From positions 95,329 to 159,328 of the forward strand of contig JAFTJF010000013.1 of assembly GCA_017456555.1 (NCBI GenBank): a DNA stretch of 64,000 nt. The letters run 5' to 3'. Positions 18,105 through 26,194 of this stretch are shown here, piece by piece. Origin of the DNA: Clostridia bacterium (lineage in GTDB: Bacteria > Bacillota > Clostridia > TANB77 > CAG-508). Each line of letters starts with the position of its first letter. Positions within the stretch are counted from its first letter, which is position 1. The position numbers were made by a program, and so were the translations under genes. The notes beneath the pieces were generated by a model. It had not been told where the DNA came from. It ran no database searches and worked only from the letters and a program-made list of their open reading frames with translations.

Positions 18105-19379
18105 ATGAAAGAATATAAGAAAAGAATTAGTGATAAGATATTAGAAAAGAAGTTAAAAGGAAAAGGTGCTGTTTTAATACAAGGACCTAAATGGTGTGGT
18201 AAAACAACGACAGCAGAACAAATTTCTAAGAGTATATTATATATGGCAAAACCAGAAGATAAAGTTCAAAATTTAACTCTAGCAGATATAAATCCCAGTA
18301 TATTATTAGAGGGGGAAACTCCTAGATTAATAGATGAATGGCAAATAGCCCCAAAATTGTGGGATGCTATAAGATTTGAAATAGATCATAGAGATGAAGA
18401 AGGACAATTTATATTAACAGGTTCGTCAGTACCAGCTAATATGGATGAAGTTACTCATACGGGTACAGGAAGATTTGCGTGGCTTTTAATGAGACCTATG
18501 AGTTTGTATGAATCTGGAGAATCAAATGGAAGTATAAGTTTAGAAGAGTTATTTAAAACACCAGAGAAGATTAGTGCAATTAACGAATTAGAACTAAAAG
18601 ATGTGGCATATTTGACTTGTAGAGGTGGTTGGCCTAGAAGTATTTTTATGGAAAAAGAAATTGCATTAGAGCAAGCTTTTGATTATTGTGATGCTGTTGT
18701 AAATGCTGATGTTTCAGAAGTTGATAATGTAAGCCGTAATCCTGAAAGAGTAAAAAAATTGATGAGAGCTTATGCTAGAAATATTGGAACACAAGCTTCT
18801 AATGAAACTTTGAGACAAGATATGCTTAATAATGATTCTTTTACATTAGATACAGACACAGTTGTTTCATATATAAGCGCTTTAAAAAAGATTTTTGTAA
18901 TTGAAGAAGCGCCAGCATGGAATCCAAATTTAAGAAGTAAATCAGCAATAAGAACATCATATACAAGATATTTTGTTGATCCATCTATAGCTACGGCAAG
19001 TTTAGGTATGGGACCTAACGATTTAATAAATAATTTAAATACTTTTGGTTTAATTTTTGAATGTTTATGTATGAGAGATTTAAGAGTATATGCTGAGAGT
19101 TTAAATGGTGATGTATATCATTATAGAGATTCATATGATTTTGAATGTGATGCAGTTATTCATTTAAGAAATGGAAGTTATGGATTAATAGAAATTAAAT
19201 TGGGTGGAGATAAATTAATAGGAGAAGGTGCAGAAACATTAAAAGCGATGGAAGAAAAAATAGATACAGAAAAAATGAACAAACCATCATTTTTAATGGT
19301 TTTAACTGCAACCGGAAAATATGCATATAGAAGAGAAGATGGAGTATATGTTGTTCCTATTGGTTGTTTAAAAGATTAA
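18105..19379 (+). CDS. DUF4143-type AAA ATPase
   Basis: A 424-aa ATPase: Walker A GPKWCGKTT (residues 27-35), Walker B-like PRLIDEWQ, sensor-like ILTGSSVP, then a DUF4143-type C-terminal half with a nuclease-like ending (ECDAVIH ... GLIEIKLGG). The ending recalls the D-ExK arrangement of restriction-type nucleases. These proteins are widespread single-gene cargo of unknown role; defence or toxin-like functions have been guessed. It has its own terminator and is preceded by the 23-bp repeats. Start behind GGAGGTAA. Confidence 0.78.
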   Translation: MKEYKKRISDKILEKKLKGKGAVLIQGPKWCGKTTTAEQISKSILYMAKPEDKVQNLTLADINPSILLEGETPRLIDEWQIAPKLWDAIRFEIDHRDEEGQFILTGSSVPANMDEVTHTGTGRFAWLLMRPMSLYESGESNGSISLEELFKTPEKISAINELELKDVAYLTCRGGWPRSIFMEKEIALEQAFDYCDAVVNADVSEVDNVSRNPERVKKLMRAYARNIGTQASNETLRQDMLNNDSFTLDTDTVVSYISALKKIFVIEEAPAWNPNLRSKSAIRTSYTRYFVDPSIATASLGMGPNDLINNLNTFGLIFECLCMRDLRVYAESLNGDVYHYRDSYDFECDAVIHLRNGSYGLIEIKLGGDKLIGEGAETLKAMEEKIDTEKMNKPSFLMVLTATGKYAYRREDGVYVVPIGCLKD

Positions 19380-19383
19380 TAAT

Positions 19384-19425
19384 AAAAAATGCTTTGAGTT
19401 TAGAAATGAATTCAAAGCATTTTTT
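19384..19425. terminator. Bidirectional terminator
   Basis: ATGCTTTGA pairs with TCAAAGCAT, with A runs to the left and T runs to the right. It lies between the convergent genes ending at 19379 and 19452. Confidence 0.75.
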
Positions 19426-19451
19426 GTTTTGAGTAATATTAGAGGATTTAA

Positions 19452-19748
19452 TTAGCTGTTTAATAATGTTTCACTACATAAATTGTCTAAATCTTCTTCA
19501 TTTAAATTATCTTCAAAAATTTCTTCAATATATGAGACAGCAACTTCGCAAATAAATTTTAAATCGAATGGTTGATTTCTATATAAGTAAGTGTTTTCAA
19601 TCAATAAAATTAGTTTTTCTAATGCTAAATTATTATTTTTAATATTTTCAGGTAATGTTTCTTCAAAAGTTAATATGTAATAAATATATAAATAAGTTAT
19701 ATTACTTTTGTATTCATGTGTTAATTCTTCAAATTTACTAAAATCCAT
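19452..19748 (-). CDS. Hypothetical small acidic helical protein
   Basis: A 98-aa, acidic, mostly helical protein with no recognised motif (starts MDFSKFEELTHEYKSN, ends LCSETLLNS). Its start lies 26 bp after the neighbouring small gene, behind GAAAGGAG on the minus strand. It is the last gene of a four-gene minus-strand operon with a pseudo-receiver. Function unknown. Confidence 0.5.
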   Translation of the reverse strand: MDFSKFEELTHEYKSNITYLYIYYILTFEETLPENIKNNNLALEKLILLIENTYLYRNQPFDLKFICEVAVSYIEEIFEDNLNEEDLDNLCSETLLNS

Positions 19749-19774
19749 AAAATTATTCTCCTTTCAGCTAGCAT

Positions 19775-19966
19775 TTAAGCAAGTTCAATGCTTTTTATTG
19801 CTTCAATTTTTATTGTTGCTATTGAACCATTATTTATTAAAATAGAATGATCTTCATAAAATTCATCATTAAAAAATCCAACTACTTGATAATTATTATT
19901 TAAAGTTATTTTTACTTTTTTATTTAACATATTAGAATAATTGTTATGAAATTCCTCACTTGTCAT
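19775..19966 (-). CDS. Small beta-rich protein, Sm-like pattern
   Basis: A 63-aa protein. I choose the ATG at 19966, behind GGAG, over the upstream ATG at 20011. The pattern KKVKITLNNNYQVVGFFNDEF followed by ILINNGSIATIKIEAIKSIEL resembles the five-strand Sm/Lsm core (v.v.L..g....G.f...D ... i.l..I..I). Whether it binds RNA is unknown. It lies between the pseudo-receiver gene and the 98-aa gene, all on the minus strand. Confidence 0.5.
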   Translation of the reverse strand: MTSEEFHNNYSNMLNKKVKITLNNNYQVVGFFNDEFYEDHSILINNGSIATIKIEAIKSIELA

Positions 19967-20057
19967 TTTTGTTCTCCAATCAATATATTTTAATTGATAA
20001 AATGTTATCATAGAAAGTAAAAAAAATAAAGCTCAAAAGCTTTATTTTTAAAATATT

Positions 20058-20777
20058 TTAAGTGTATATTGTTTCTATGTCTAGCATAATCTCATGTAGT
20101 CTATCAAAATCCTGTTTTGATACTCCAGTAAAATCTAGAATTTTAATAGGCGGCATTGGATTACCATGTATATCTTCAGCACCATCCCAATAAGTAGCAA
20201 AAGCTAATAAAAATTGGTCATGTTCACTTTCAGTATAAAGTTTATTAATATCAATTTCTATATTCAATTTTTTCAATAATTCTATATCTTGAGAAGTATA
20301 ATATTTTGAATAATCAATAATTCTAGTATATTCAAAATCTCTAAATCTCATTTGAGTACTACGAAATTTTTCATTATTATTTCTATCTAAAACTTTTTTT
20401 CTCTTTTCTGCAAAAGATGATTGAATATTTTTTAATTCATAGTCTTCAATAGGTTTATACAGAATGTCTATTGTATTATATTTTGAAAGAAAACCTCGTT
20501 GAAATACTATTTTTTTATCTGTCATAAGTACAAAGAATACTTTTGCATCCAATATAAAAGGATTAATTTTTTCAATTATATCTTCAGCTTTCATATTTTT
20601 TAAATTACTTCCAATAAAAACTAAATCTGGTTGTAATTCTTTAATTTTTGAATATGCTTCTTTACCATCTTGTGTTAATCCAATAATTTCAAAATCTTCG
20701 TCATGACAAAAGATTGCTCTTACGTCATCTATGTATTTTAAATCATCATCTGCAATAAAAACTTTTAATTTTTCCAT
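20058..20777 (-). CDS. Pseudo-receiver regulator with novel C-terminal domain
   Basis: A 239-aa protein; start at 20777 behind GGAGGT. The N-terminal receiver domain (residues 1-115) opens with KVFIADDDLKY, so the acidic pair is intact, and keeps the conserved Lys in LYKPIEDYEL. The phospho-acceptor site reads PDLVFIGSN instead of PDLVLLDxx, so Asp is replaced by Gly. The C-terminal domain (about 150-239: RIIDYSKYYTSQDIELLKKL ... GVSKQDFDRLHEIM) is not a known output domain. It resembles the whole 100-aa protein encoded at 37561-37863. Confidence 0.7.
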   Translation of the reverse strand: MEKLKVFIADDDLKYIDDVRAIFCHDEDFEIIGLTQDGKEAYSKIKELQPDLVFIGSNLKNMKAEDIIEKINPFILDAKVFFVLMTDKKIVFQRGFLSKYNTIDILYKPIEDYELKNIQSSFAEKRKKVLDRNNNEKFRSTQMRFRDFEYTRIIDYSKYYTSQDIELLKKLNIEIDINKLYTESEHDQFLLAFATYWDGAEDIHGNPMPPIKILDFTGVSKQDFDRLHEIMLDIETIYT

Positions 20778-20793
20778 AAGACCTCCAATAATT

Positions 20794-21087
20794 TTAAAAT
20801 TGTTCATGAGCATCAATTTGCTCTTTTACACAGTTATAAAGGTAATTAATGTTTTGTTGGTATTCATTATTATAATAATCTAATAATGTAACTGGCTCTT
20901 TAAAATAGATACGAATATCATCAAGAATATCTATTATATATTCTACATTCTCGTCATATAAAGGTTCTTCAATATCTAAATCTTTATATTTACAAAATGT
21001 ATATAATTTACCTTTAAGCTTGAAAAAACCAAGTCGTTCTATAGAACAAAATAGTTGAGGGTTAAAGTATGTATATACTAGTGACAT
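20794..21087 (-). CDS. Hypothetical small protein
   Basis: A 97-aa protein with mixed strands and helices and no recognised motif. It is the first gene of the minus-strand operon and ends 16 bp before the pseudo-receiver start. The Shine-Dalgarno before 21087 is only moderate (AGAAGAA), whereas a much stronger AAAGGAG lies further upstream and drives a 22-codon frame starting at 21130 that overlaps this start; see findings. Function unknown. Confidence 0.45.
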   Translation of the reverse strand: MSLVYTYFNPQLFCSIERLGFFKLKGKLYTFCKYKDLDIEEPLYDENVEYIIDILDDIRIYFKEPVTLLDYYNNEYQQNINYLYNCVKEQIDAHEQF

Positions 21088-21155
21088 GATTTCTTCTTTT
21101 AAACCGAAAATTTTTTAGTAATTCGTTCATACACAATTCTCCTTTATATTATTTG

Positions 21156-21184
21156 AACAAATTTGTTATATTAATTTTATTATA
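21156..21184 (-). promoter_or_regulatory. -10 box with palindromic operator
   Basis: On the minus strand TATAAT (21184-21179) is followed by the palindrome AACAAATTTGTT (21156-21167), placed over the probable start of transcription of the 21087-19452 operon. This suggests control by a dimeric repressor. Confidence 0.4.
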
Positions 21185-21264
21185 ACACGGAGTATTGAAA
21201 ATTGCATAAAAAGATAAAAAAAGATAAAAAAATGTAAGTAAATGTAATTTTTTATAATATATAG

Positions 21265-21291
21265 AAAAACGGAGGACCAAGTGGTCCTCCG
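21265..21291 (-). terminator. Rho-independent terminator
   Basis: A perfect 10-bp stem CGGAGGACCA/TGGTCCTCCG (21270-21279 with 21282-21291), followed on the minus strand by five T. It ends the secreted-protein gene at 21349-21945. Confidence 0.85.
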
Positions 21292-21292
21292 A

Positions 21293-21307
21293 AAAAGTCA
21301 AAGAAGC
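21293..21307. repeat. 15-nt inverted repeat, copy near the 3' end of the secreted gene
   Basis: AAAAGTCAAAGAAGC here is the exact reverse complement of 21976-21990. The two copies flank the secreted-protein gene and would lie in the 3' and 5' UTR of its mRNA. Confidence 0.8.
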
Positions 21308-21348
21308 GATAGATTAGTTAGTTATTTGAAATTTATTGAGAAAATGAC

Positions 21349-21945
21349 TTAATCACAATAAATATCAAATGTAGAAACTTTTACCTGCTTTCCGGCAACA
21401 GAAGTTTCAAAGTAGAACTGCACTTTTTCACCAGGAGAGACTGGAATGTCGTATTCGCTAGTATAATCAGGAATTTCAGCCGGATTATTAGTGAGTTCGA
21501 TTCCGTTACCACTTACTGCATGCCAACCATCAAGGATATAATCGCCATGATGCTCAGTTTTAATTGTGATACGAACATAGGTAGTTCCACTGCTGACAGG
21601 TTCCAGAACGAAACGATAAATCATTCGATGCATTCTGGGATCATTTTGAACCGTTTTTTCAGGAGTGAGGTTACTTGTGGTAAAGGTAAAGCTATGTCCA
21701 GAAACGCCATCAAGGACATCAACTACCTGACCATAAGTGAACACGTCATTTCCTGCACGAGGTTCGACAGAAGTAGATGCTTCTGCAACTTCATTGAAAG
21801 AAGCTTCCTCGAGCTGAGATACTTTGACTGCAACAGTCTGGTTTTCGTTTTCTGCTGCATATGCGGGAACTGCGGCAACGCAGGTCACGAGCATAGCAAG
21901 AACAGAAAGCATACTTACAACTTTGCCAAAAAAATTCTTTTTCAT
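21349..21945 (-). CDS. Secreted cargo protein of higher GC content
   Basis: A 198-aa protein with a clear signal peptide (residues 1-30, ending PAYAA) and a beta-rich mature part: FTYGQVVDVLDG, YRFVLEPVSSGTTYVRITI, PVSPGEKVQFYFE. No known domain is recognised. Codon use is much richer in GC than its neighbours, so recent transfer is likely. Start behind GGAGGG. The 5' UTR contains a sequence perfectly complementary to one in the 3' UTR (21976-21990 with 21293-21307), and the promoter shares boxes with the other GC-richer secreted gene at 35489. Confidence 0.7.
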   Translation of the reverse strand: MKKNFFGKVVSMLSVLAMLVTCVAAVPAYAAENENQTVAVKVSQLEEASFNEVAEASTSVEPRAGNDVFTYGQVVDVLDGVSGHSFTFTTSNLTPEKTVQNDPRMHRMIYRFVLEPVSSGTTYVRITIKTEHHGDYILDGWHAVSGNGIELTNNPAEIPDYTSEYDIPVSPGEKVQFYFETSVAGKQVKVSTFDIYCD

Positions 21946-21975
21946 AAGATACCCTCCATATTGTGATTGTTTTTG

Positions 21976-21990
21976 GCTTCTTTGACTTTT
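21976..21990. repeat. 15-nt inverted repeat, copy near the 5' end of the secreted gene
   Basis: GCTTCTTTGACTTTT here pairs with 21293-21307. It lies 31 bp upstream of the start codon at 21945. Confidence 0.8.
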
Positions 21991-22026
21991 ATATCAAAAT
22001 CCATTGTTATGGAATTTGATTTAATG

Positions 22027-22124
22027 TAAGTATATGAAAAGCTTCATATACTTATTATTGTACACTCTTTTAAAATTTAAATATTAAAAGTTAAAAAAGT
22101 TAATTATAAAGTTAAAAAAGTTAA
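22027..22124 (-). promoter_or_regulatory. Promoter region with paired TTAAC boxes and a 12-bp dyad
   Basis: Read on the minus strand there are four TTAAC boxes (plus-strand GTTAA at 22120, 22111, 22099 and 22090, spaced 9, 12 and 9). A -10-like TACAAT (22062-22057) comes next, then a perfect 12-bp dyad TAAGTATATGAA/TTCATATACTTA (22027-22054) at the start site. No good -35 is seen, which suggests an activator. The distance from the last box to the -10 (28 bp) equals that at 35357-35385. Confidence 0.6.
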
Positions 22125-22155
22125 AAGACATTATTAAATTAAAATAATGTCTTTT
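22123..22155 (-). terminator. Rho-independent terminator
   Basis: AAAAGACATTATT (22123-22135) pairs with AATAATGTCTTTT (22143-22155), a perfect 13-bp stem. On the minus strand it follows the gene at 22197-22655. Its T-rich tail merges with the TTAAC boxes of the next promoter. Confidence 0.75.
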
Positions 22156-22196
22156 ATAATATGAAGAACTAAGTTGAATTATATAAAGCTGCATAT

Positions 22197-22655
22197 TTAA
22201 AGTTGTTTTACTTTTACTTTGGTAACTGTTACTTTTCTACCATCTGTTATAGGATTATTTTCTGGAATTTGTTCAGTATTATTAGGGGAATCGTTTTTAT
22301 TTACAGCATCATTTTCATATATTTCTTCATTATTAACTTTTGTAGTGTTTGCTTTATCTTCAGAACTATTATCTACAATTGCTTTATTATCATTTACGGT
22401 TTCTGTTTGGGGAATACTTTCCGTATTAGATTCTTTTGGAGAAATATCTTCTTTTATTTCTGAAATTTTATTTTCAACCTCTTGAATTTCTTCTGAAATA
22501 GTATTATTAGTCACGATATTTTCTTGTGATGCATCTTCATCTGTTGAGGCATTAATAAAATATGGACTTATTAAAAATGATGCAAATAAAATAATAAGTA
22601 CTAAAATCAAGAAATTAGATACATTTGGTTTTGACTGTATATTGTCTTTTCTCAT
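22197..22655 (-). CDS. Membrane-anchored Asn/Glu-rich protein
   Basis: A 152-aa protein with one membrane segment (about residues 15-36) and a long extracellular low-complexity stretch rich in Asn, Glu, Ser and Thr, ending in a basic RKVTVTKVKVKQL. Start at 22655 behind AAAGGAGGT; the longer frame from 22673 contains that Shine-Dalgarno and is rejected. It resembles the stalk part of the protein at 4618 in composition only. Function unknown. Confidence 0.55.
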   Translation of the reverse strand: MRKDNIQSKPNVSNFLILVLIILFASFLISPYFINASTDEDASQENIVTNNTISEEIQEVENKISEIKEDISPKESNTESIPQTETVNDNKAIVDNSSEDKANTTKVNNEEIYENDAVNKNDSPNNTEQIPENNPITDGRKVTVTKVKVKQL

Positions 22656-22732
22656 AATATCACCTCCTTTCACTATTAATACAATTTATAAAAAAAGTTG
22701 TAACACTTTTTTTCAAAAAAATTAGCTAATTA

Positions 22733-22761
22733 TTGAATTAATTTATAAAAGCATATATTAT
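22733..22761 (+). promoter_or_regulatory. Sigma-A-type promoter of the DNA-processing operon
   Basis: TTGAAT (22733-22738), a 17-bp spacer and TATTAT (22756-22761). It lies upstream of the hairpin-rich leader and the operon starting at 23086. Confidence 0.5.
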
Positions 22762-22800
22762 AAATATGTGTATAAAAGATATGATTATAGTACAAAATCT

Positions 22801-22990
22801 ATAATCGCTCTATAAATGGTTTTGAACTGTTTATAGCATAACTACTATAAAGAGATAGTAGTAAAAATTCTGTATTAAATGTACAGCATATAAAGGATAT
22901 CTAACATAATAAAGATATAGTGTTTTATTATGTTTAATTAAGAAAGAATATCGTAAAAAATCCCCCTTTAACGATGTTCTTTCTTTTTTT
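22801..22990 (+). ncRNA. Hairpin-rich leader ending in a terminator
   Basis: The 430-bp gene-free stretch 22656-23085 holds a string of stems: ACTACTAT/ATAGTAGT (22841-22848 with 22855-22862), a short CTGTA/TACAG stem near 22870-22886, an 11-bp AACATAATAAA/TTTATTATGTT stem (22903-22913 with 22924-22934), and AAGAAAGAA-ATCGT with ACGAT-TTCTTTCTT (22940-22954 with 22971-22984) followed by T7, a terminator. This looks like an attenuating leader of the operon at 23086. The last loop carries CCCCCTTT, complementary with one mismatch to AAAGGAGG downstream near 23010. A role in replication or transfer is also possible. Confidence 0.5.
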
Positions 22991-23085
22991 ATTATCCTAA
23001 ATTAATAGAAAGGAGGATTAAAAATAAATCTTTTTACACATTAAACAAAAGAATTATTAACCCAAAAAAGAAAGGAAAGATTACT

Positions 23086-24177
23086 ATGGAAAAAACAAAA
23101 TATGTTAATTTACCACTAGCTGGAACTGTTCAACATGGTATTATGCAAGAAAATGGAGTACCAACTGAATTAGGATACTTCATAACAAAAATTAAAGATA
23201 CACAATTAGATTTGCTAGGAAAAAAATTTAATAAAGTATTTGGAGAAAAGCCTACTAAAATAAAGATTAGATTCTTTAGTGAAAATCCATTTACTATAAA
23301 GAATGCTAGATACAATCAGAGTGGTGTGGCTTGTTATTGCTTATTAGGTGAAAAAAACGGAAAACAAAAAATAAAGAACAAATGGGAAGACAAGGAATGC
23401 TTACCAACTTGTGAACATGCAATCTCCAAAAATGGTCAAAAACCGGCTTGTATAGAAGAAGGTGTTTTAAAGTTTTTAATACCTGACATTAGTTTGGATA
23501 GAGTTTGGATATTAAGAATTAGAGGGATTACTGTGATAGATAAAATAAACAATTATATTGAATATCAAAGATTAATTGGAAATTCTATAAAAGGTGATTT
23601 TTATTTGTATTTAACTAAAGAAAAACAAACGCGCGCAAAAGATGGATATTCATTTAATAATTTTGTAGTAAAACTTCTAAAAGAAGGAGAAGATGAATCA
23701 AATAGTGATGTTCAAACAGAAGATATAATAGAAAAACTAGAAGAAAAATCAACAATTGTTGAGCCAAAAGTGGATAAAGTAGTTGCGAAAAATGATTCAA
23801 AACAAAATAAAAATAGTAAAACAAAAAAGGCAAATAAAAAAGAAGAATCAAAAGTAGAAGAACAAAAAATTGTTTCAATAGCTCCTATAGAAACTGCAAA
23901 AGATGGTGAATATGAAATGAAAGATTGTTATTGTTTTTTAGGATATGAACCGATAGTAATTAACAAAAATGGACAAAAATTAAATTATATACAAGGGAAT
24001 TTTATGGATATGAAAGATAATCCTGTTTCTGCAATTATGAATGAAAATCTTACTAATGAACTGAAAGAATGTGATATAGGTACAGTATTAGAATTGAAAT
24101 TTTTAGAAAAATTAGATAAAAAATGGATTGTGAATTGTAAATTTATACAAAAATGCATAAAAAAAGTAGCAGTCTAA
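23086..24177 (+). CDS. Gp3-like recombination directionality factor candidate
   Basis: A 363-aa protein. The first 220 residues resemble the phiC31 Gp3-type family: a cysteine cluster CYC ... EC ... TCEHA ... KPAC, then VLKFLIPDI, LDRVWILRIRG and an YIEYQRLIGNSIKG segment. After it come a charged low-complexity linker (about 220-275) and a C-terminal domain of about 85 residues. Gp3 converts large serine integrases from integration to excision. The ICE has a large serine integrase at 39981, so such a partner is expected. First gene of the long DNA-processing operon, start behind GAAAGGAAAG. Confidence 0.6.
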   Translation: MEKTKYVNLPLAGTVQHGIMQENGVPTELGYFITKIKDTQLDLLGKKFNKVFGEKPTKIKIRFFSENPFTIKNARYNQSGVACYCLLGEKNGKQKIKNKWEDKECLPTCEHAISKNGQKPACIEEGVLKFLIPDISLDRVWILRIRGITVIDKINNYIEYQRLIGNSIKGDFYLYLTKEKQTRAKDGYSFNNFVVKLLKEGEDESNSDVQTEDIIEKLEEKSTIVEPKVDKVVAKNDSKQNKNSKTKKANKKEESKVEEQKIVSIAPIETAKDGEYEMKDCYCFLGYEPIVINKNGQKLNYIQGNFMDMKDNPVSAIMNENLTNELKECDIGTVLELKFLEKLDKKWIVNCKFIQKCIKKVAV

Positions 24178-24329
24178 CTGGCAGGTATAAACTACTACAA
24201 AAGGAGTCCTGTATCTATATAGTATATAATTAAGATTACTAACTCTATACTAAAATTATACATATAACTAAAAATAAATACAAGTTCAAAAAGATATTTT
24301 ATAAAAATTTAACAAAGGAGAAATATACT

Positions 24330-24542
24330 ATGAGAAATAAATTTAGAAAAGGAGAAGTAGTTATTGTTAATGGACTTGGAAAATTCAATAGAAAAAAGTA
24401 TATGAACAAAAAGGGAAGCATTATCGAAAGAGATGCTTTTTTTCATGATTATAATGTTAGATTTACTAAAAAAGAAGATGATTGGTTTGAAGAATATCAA
24501 TTAAGAAAGATAAAAAAGAGAGAAAGGAAAATAAAAGTATGA
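24330..24542 (+). CDS. Small basic protein, SH3/KOW-like pattern
   Basis: A 70-aa basic protein with the pattern KGEVVIVNGLGKF, NKKGSIIERDAFFHDYNVRF and EDDWFEEYQLRKI, which suggests a small SH3-like beta barrel. The start follows AAAGGAG. Its stop overlaps the start of the ATPase gene by 4 bp, so the two are probably translated together. Function unknown. Confidence 0.55.
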   Translation: MRNKFRKGEVVIVNGLGKFNRKKYMNKKGSIIERDAFFHDYNVRFTKKEDDWFEEYQLRKIKKRERKIKV

Positions 24543-26194
24543 AGCTATTGTATATGAAGCTAAAGGGATTTAGAAAATATAAAGAATTATTTGAAATTCA
24601 ATTTGATAATGAAACTTATATAATAGGTGGTAATGCTAAAGGAAAAACAACGATAGCCTATGCAATTGTTTGGGCCTTCTTAGGAACAGATTTACGAGGA
24701 AATGATAAAAGAAATTTGATAAATAAAGATTCTAACGAAAGTTTTGTAGAACTCGATTTTATTGGAAATGACGGAGAAAAGCATACTTTAATAAGATATA
24801 AGCACTTGCAATATAGTAAGAAAAACTTTATTTCTTTAGATGGTAATTTTATAAAACAAAAAGATTTAGAAAATATTTATATAGGAAAAACATTATTCTT
24901 AAGTGCATTTAATCCAGATTATTTTAAAGAATTAGAACCATCAGAACAAAAAAATCTTATAAATCAGTATTTGCCAGAAATTTCATTTGAAAATGTTTTT
25001 CAAAAATTAGATGAATCTGAGCAAAATAAAATTTTTATTAAAGATGGAGATATTCAAAAATTTATAAAAGATACAAATGCTAGAATAAAAGATACTGAGC
25101 AAAAAATAATTAGAAAAAAGGGTGAAAATGAATTTGCTGAGAAGATTTTAAAAGAAAAAATAGAAATTGAAAAGACATTTGATAAACAAGAAGAAATTGA
25201 TTTATTATTGCAAGAAAAAGACTTTTTAGAAACGGAAAGTAAACAAAAAATAAAAAGCAAATTAGAGGAAGAATATGCTCAAAAACAAACAGAAGTAATA
25301 AATTTTCAAACAAAACTTGATAAAATAAATGATGAAGGAAGAAAGAAAAGAATTGAATATAATAAAATTTTATCAGATCCGCTAGCAATGTGTCCTTGTT
25401 GTAATCAACCGATGAATGTAGATTCTAAAAAAATTGCAAGTGAAAATAAGAGACAAGAAATGTTTAAATTAGCAGATGAACAAAAAGAATATAAAGAAAA
25501 AATATCGCAAGCTCAAATCGATTCAGTTATATTAAAATCAAAAATATATAGTTTAGGAAATGTAGATAATTCAGTTCGTATTAAAGAAATTGACGAAAGA
25601 TTACTAGTACTTGAAAATGAGAAAAAAGAAATTTATGATTTTAATAAAATGATAGAACTAAAGAAATCTAATATTGAGAATACTAAAAAAGACGTGATAA
25701 AAATAATTAGTGATTTAGAAAATCTAAATGAACAATTAGATAATTATAATTTACAAATAATTATTGCTAAAAAATTATATTGTATGATTATACAAGAAAA
25801 AATAAAAATTGTTGAACAATATATGAAAAATGTAAAAATACAATTTTGTGAATTGATAAAATCTACAGGAGAGCTTAAAGATTGTTTTAAGATTACGAAT
25901 AATGGAGAAGAAATTACTTCATTATCTAAATCTCAAAAATTTGTTACTATGTTAGAAATGTCTAATATGCTTAATAAAATTAGTGGATTAAATATACCTT
26001 TACTAATTGATGATTCTGAAAGTTATCCAGATTATAATTTTAAATTTGAAGATTATCAAAATCAATTAATTATAATTAAAGCTAAAAGAAATAGAATACT
26101 TAAAGTTTCAAGTTCAGAAGAAAACATAAAAAGACCAAAAACTATAAAATTAAAATCAAAATATAATTTACAAGAATTAAAAAATGTAGCTTAA
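24539..26194 (+). CDS. Rad50/RecF-like AAA ATPase
   Basis: A 551-aa SMC-type ATPase. Walker A is GGNAKGKTT (residues 30-38). A long coiled coil (about 175-410) is broken by a zinc hook CPCC at residue 285, as in Rad50. The second half has the signature-like TSLSKSQKFV and Walker B/D-loop PLLIDDSESYP. Such proteins handle DNA ends in phages and ICEs, often with a nuclease partner that is not obvious here. It overlaps the 70-aa gene before it and is followed by a hairpin terminator. Confidence 0.8.
   Translation: MKLLYMKLKGFRKYKELFEIQFDNETYIIGGNAKGKTTIAYAIVWAFLGTDLRGNDKRNLINKDSNESFVELDFIGNDGEKHTLIRYKHLQYSKKNFISLDGNFIKQKDLENIYIGKTLFLSAFNPDYFKELEPSEQKNLINQYLPEISFENVFQKLDESEQNKIFIKDGDIQKFIKDTNARIKDTEQKIIRKKGENEFAEKILKEKIEIEKTFDKQEEIDLLLQEKDFLETESKQKIKSKLEEEYAQKQTEVINFQTKLDKINDEGRKKRIEYNKILSDPLAMCPCCNQPMNVDSKKIASENKRQEMFKLADEQKEYKEKISQAQIDSVILKSKIYSLGNVDNSVRIKEIDERLLVLENEKKEIYDFNKMIELKKSNIENTKKDVIKIISDLENLNEQLDNYNLQIIIAKKLYCMIIQEKIKIVEQYMKNVKIQFCELIKSTGELKDCFKITNNGEEITSLSKSQKFVTMLEMSNMLNKISGLNIPLLIDDSESYPDYNFKFEDYQNQLIIIKAKRNRILKVSSSEENIKRPKTIKLKSKYNLQELKNVA

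Noticed and set aside
21520..21966. Plus-strand 148-codon frame over the secreted gene at 21349-21945
   Set aside because: The minus-strand frame has a signal peptide, Shine-Dalgarno, promoter and terminator; the plus-strand one has none.
22123..22155. Inverted repeat as part of the secreted-gene promoter
   Set aside because: Its position and T-rich tail fit a terminator for the gene at 22197-22655; only the TTAAC boxes are assigned to the promoter.
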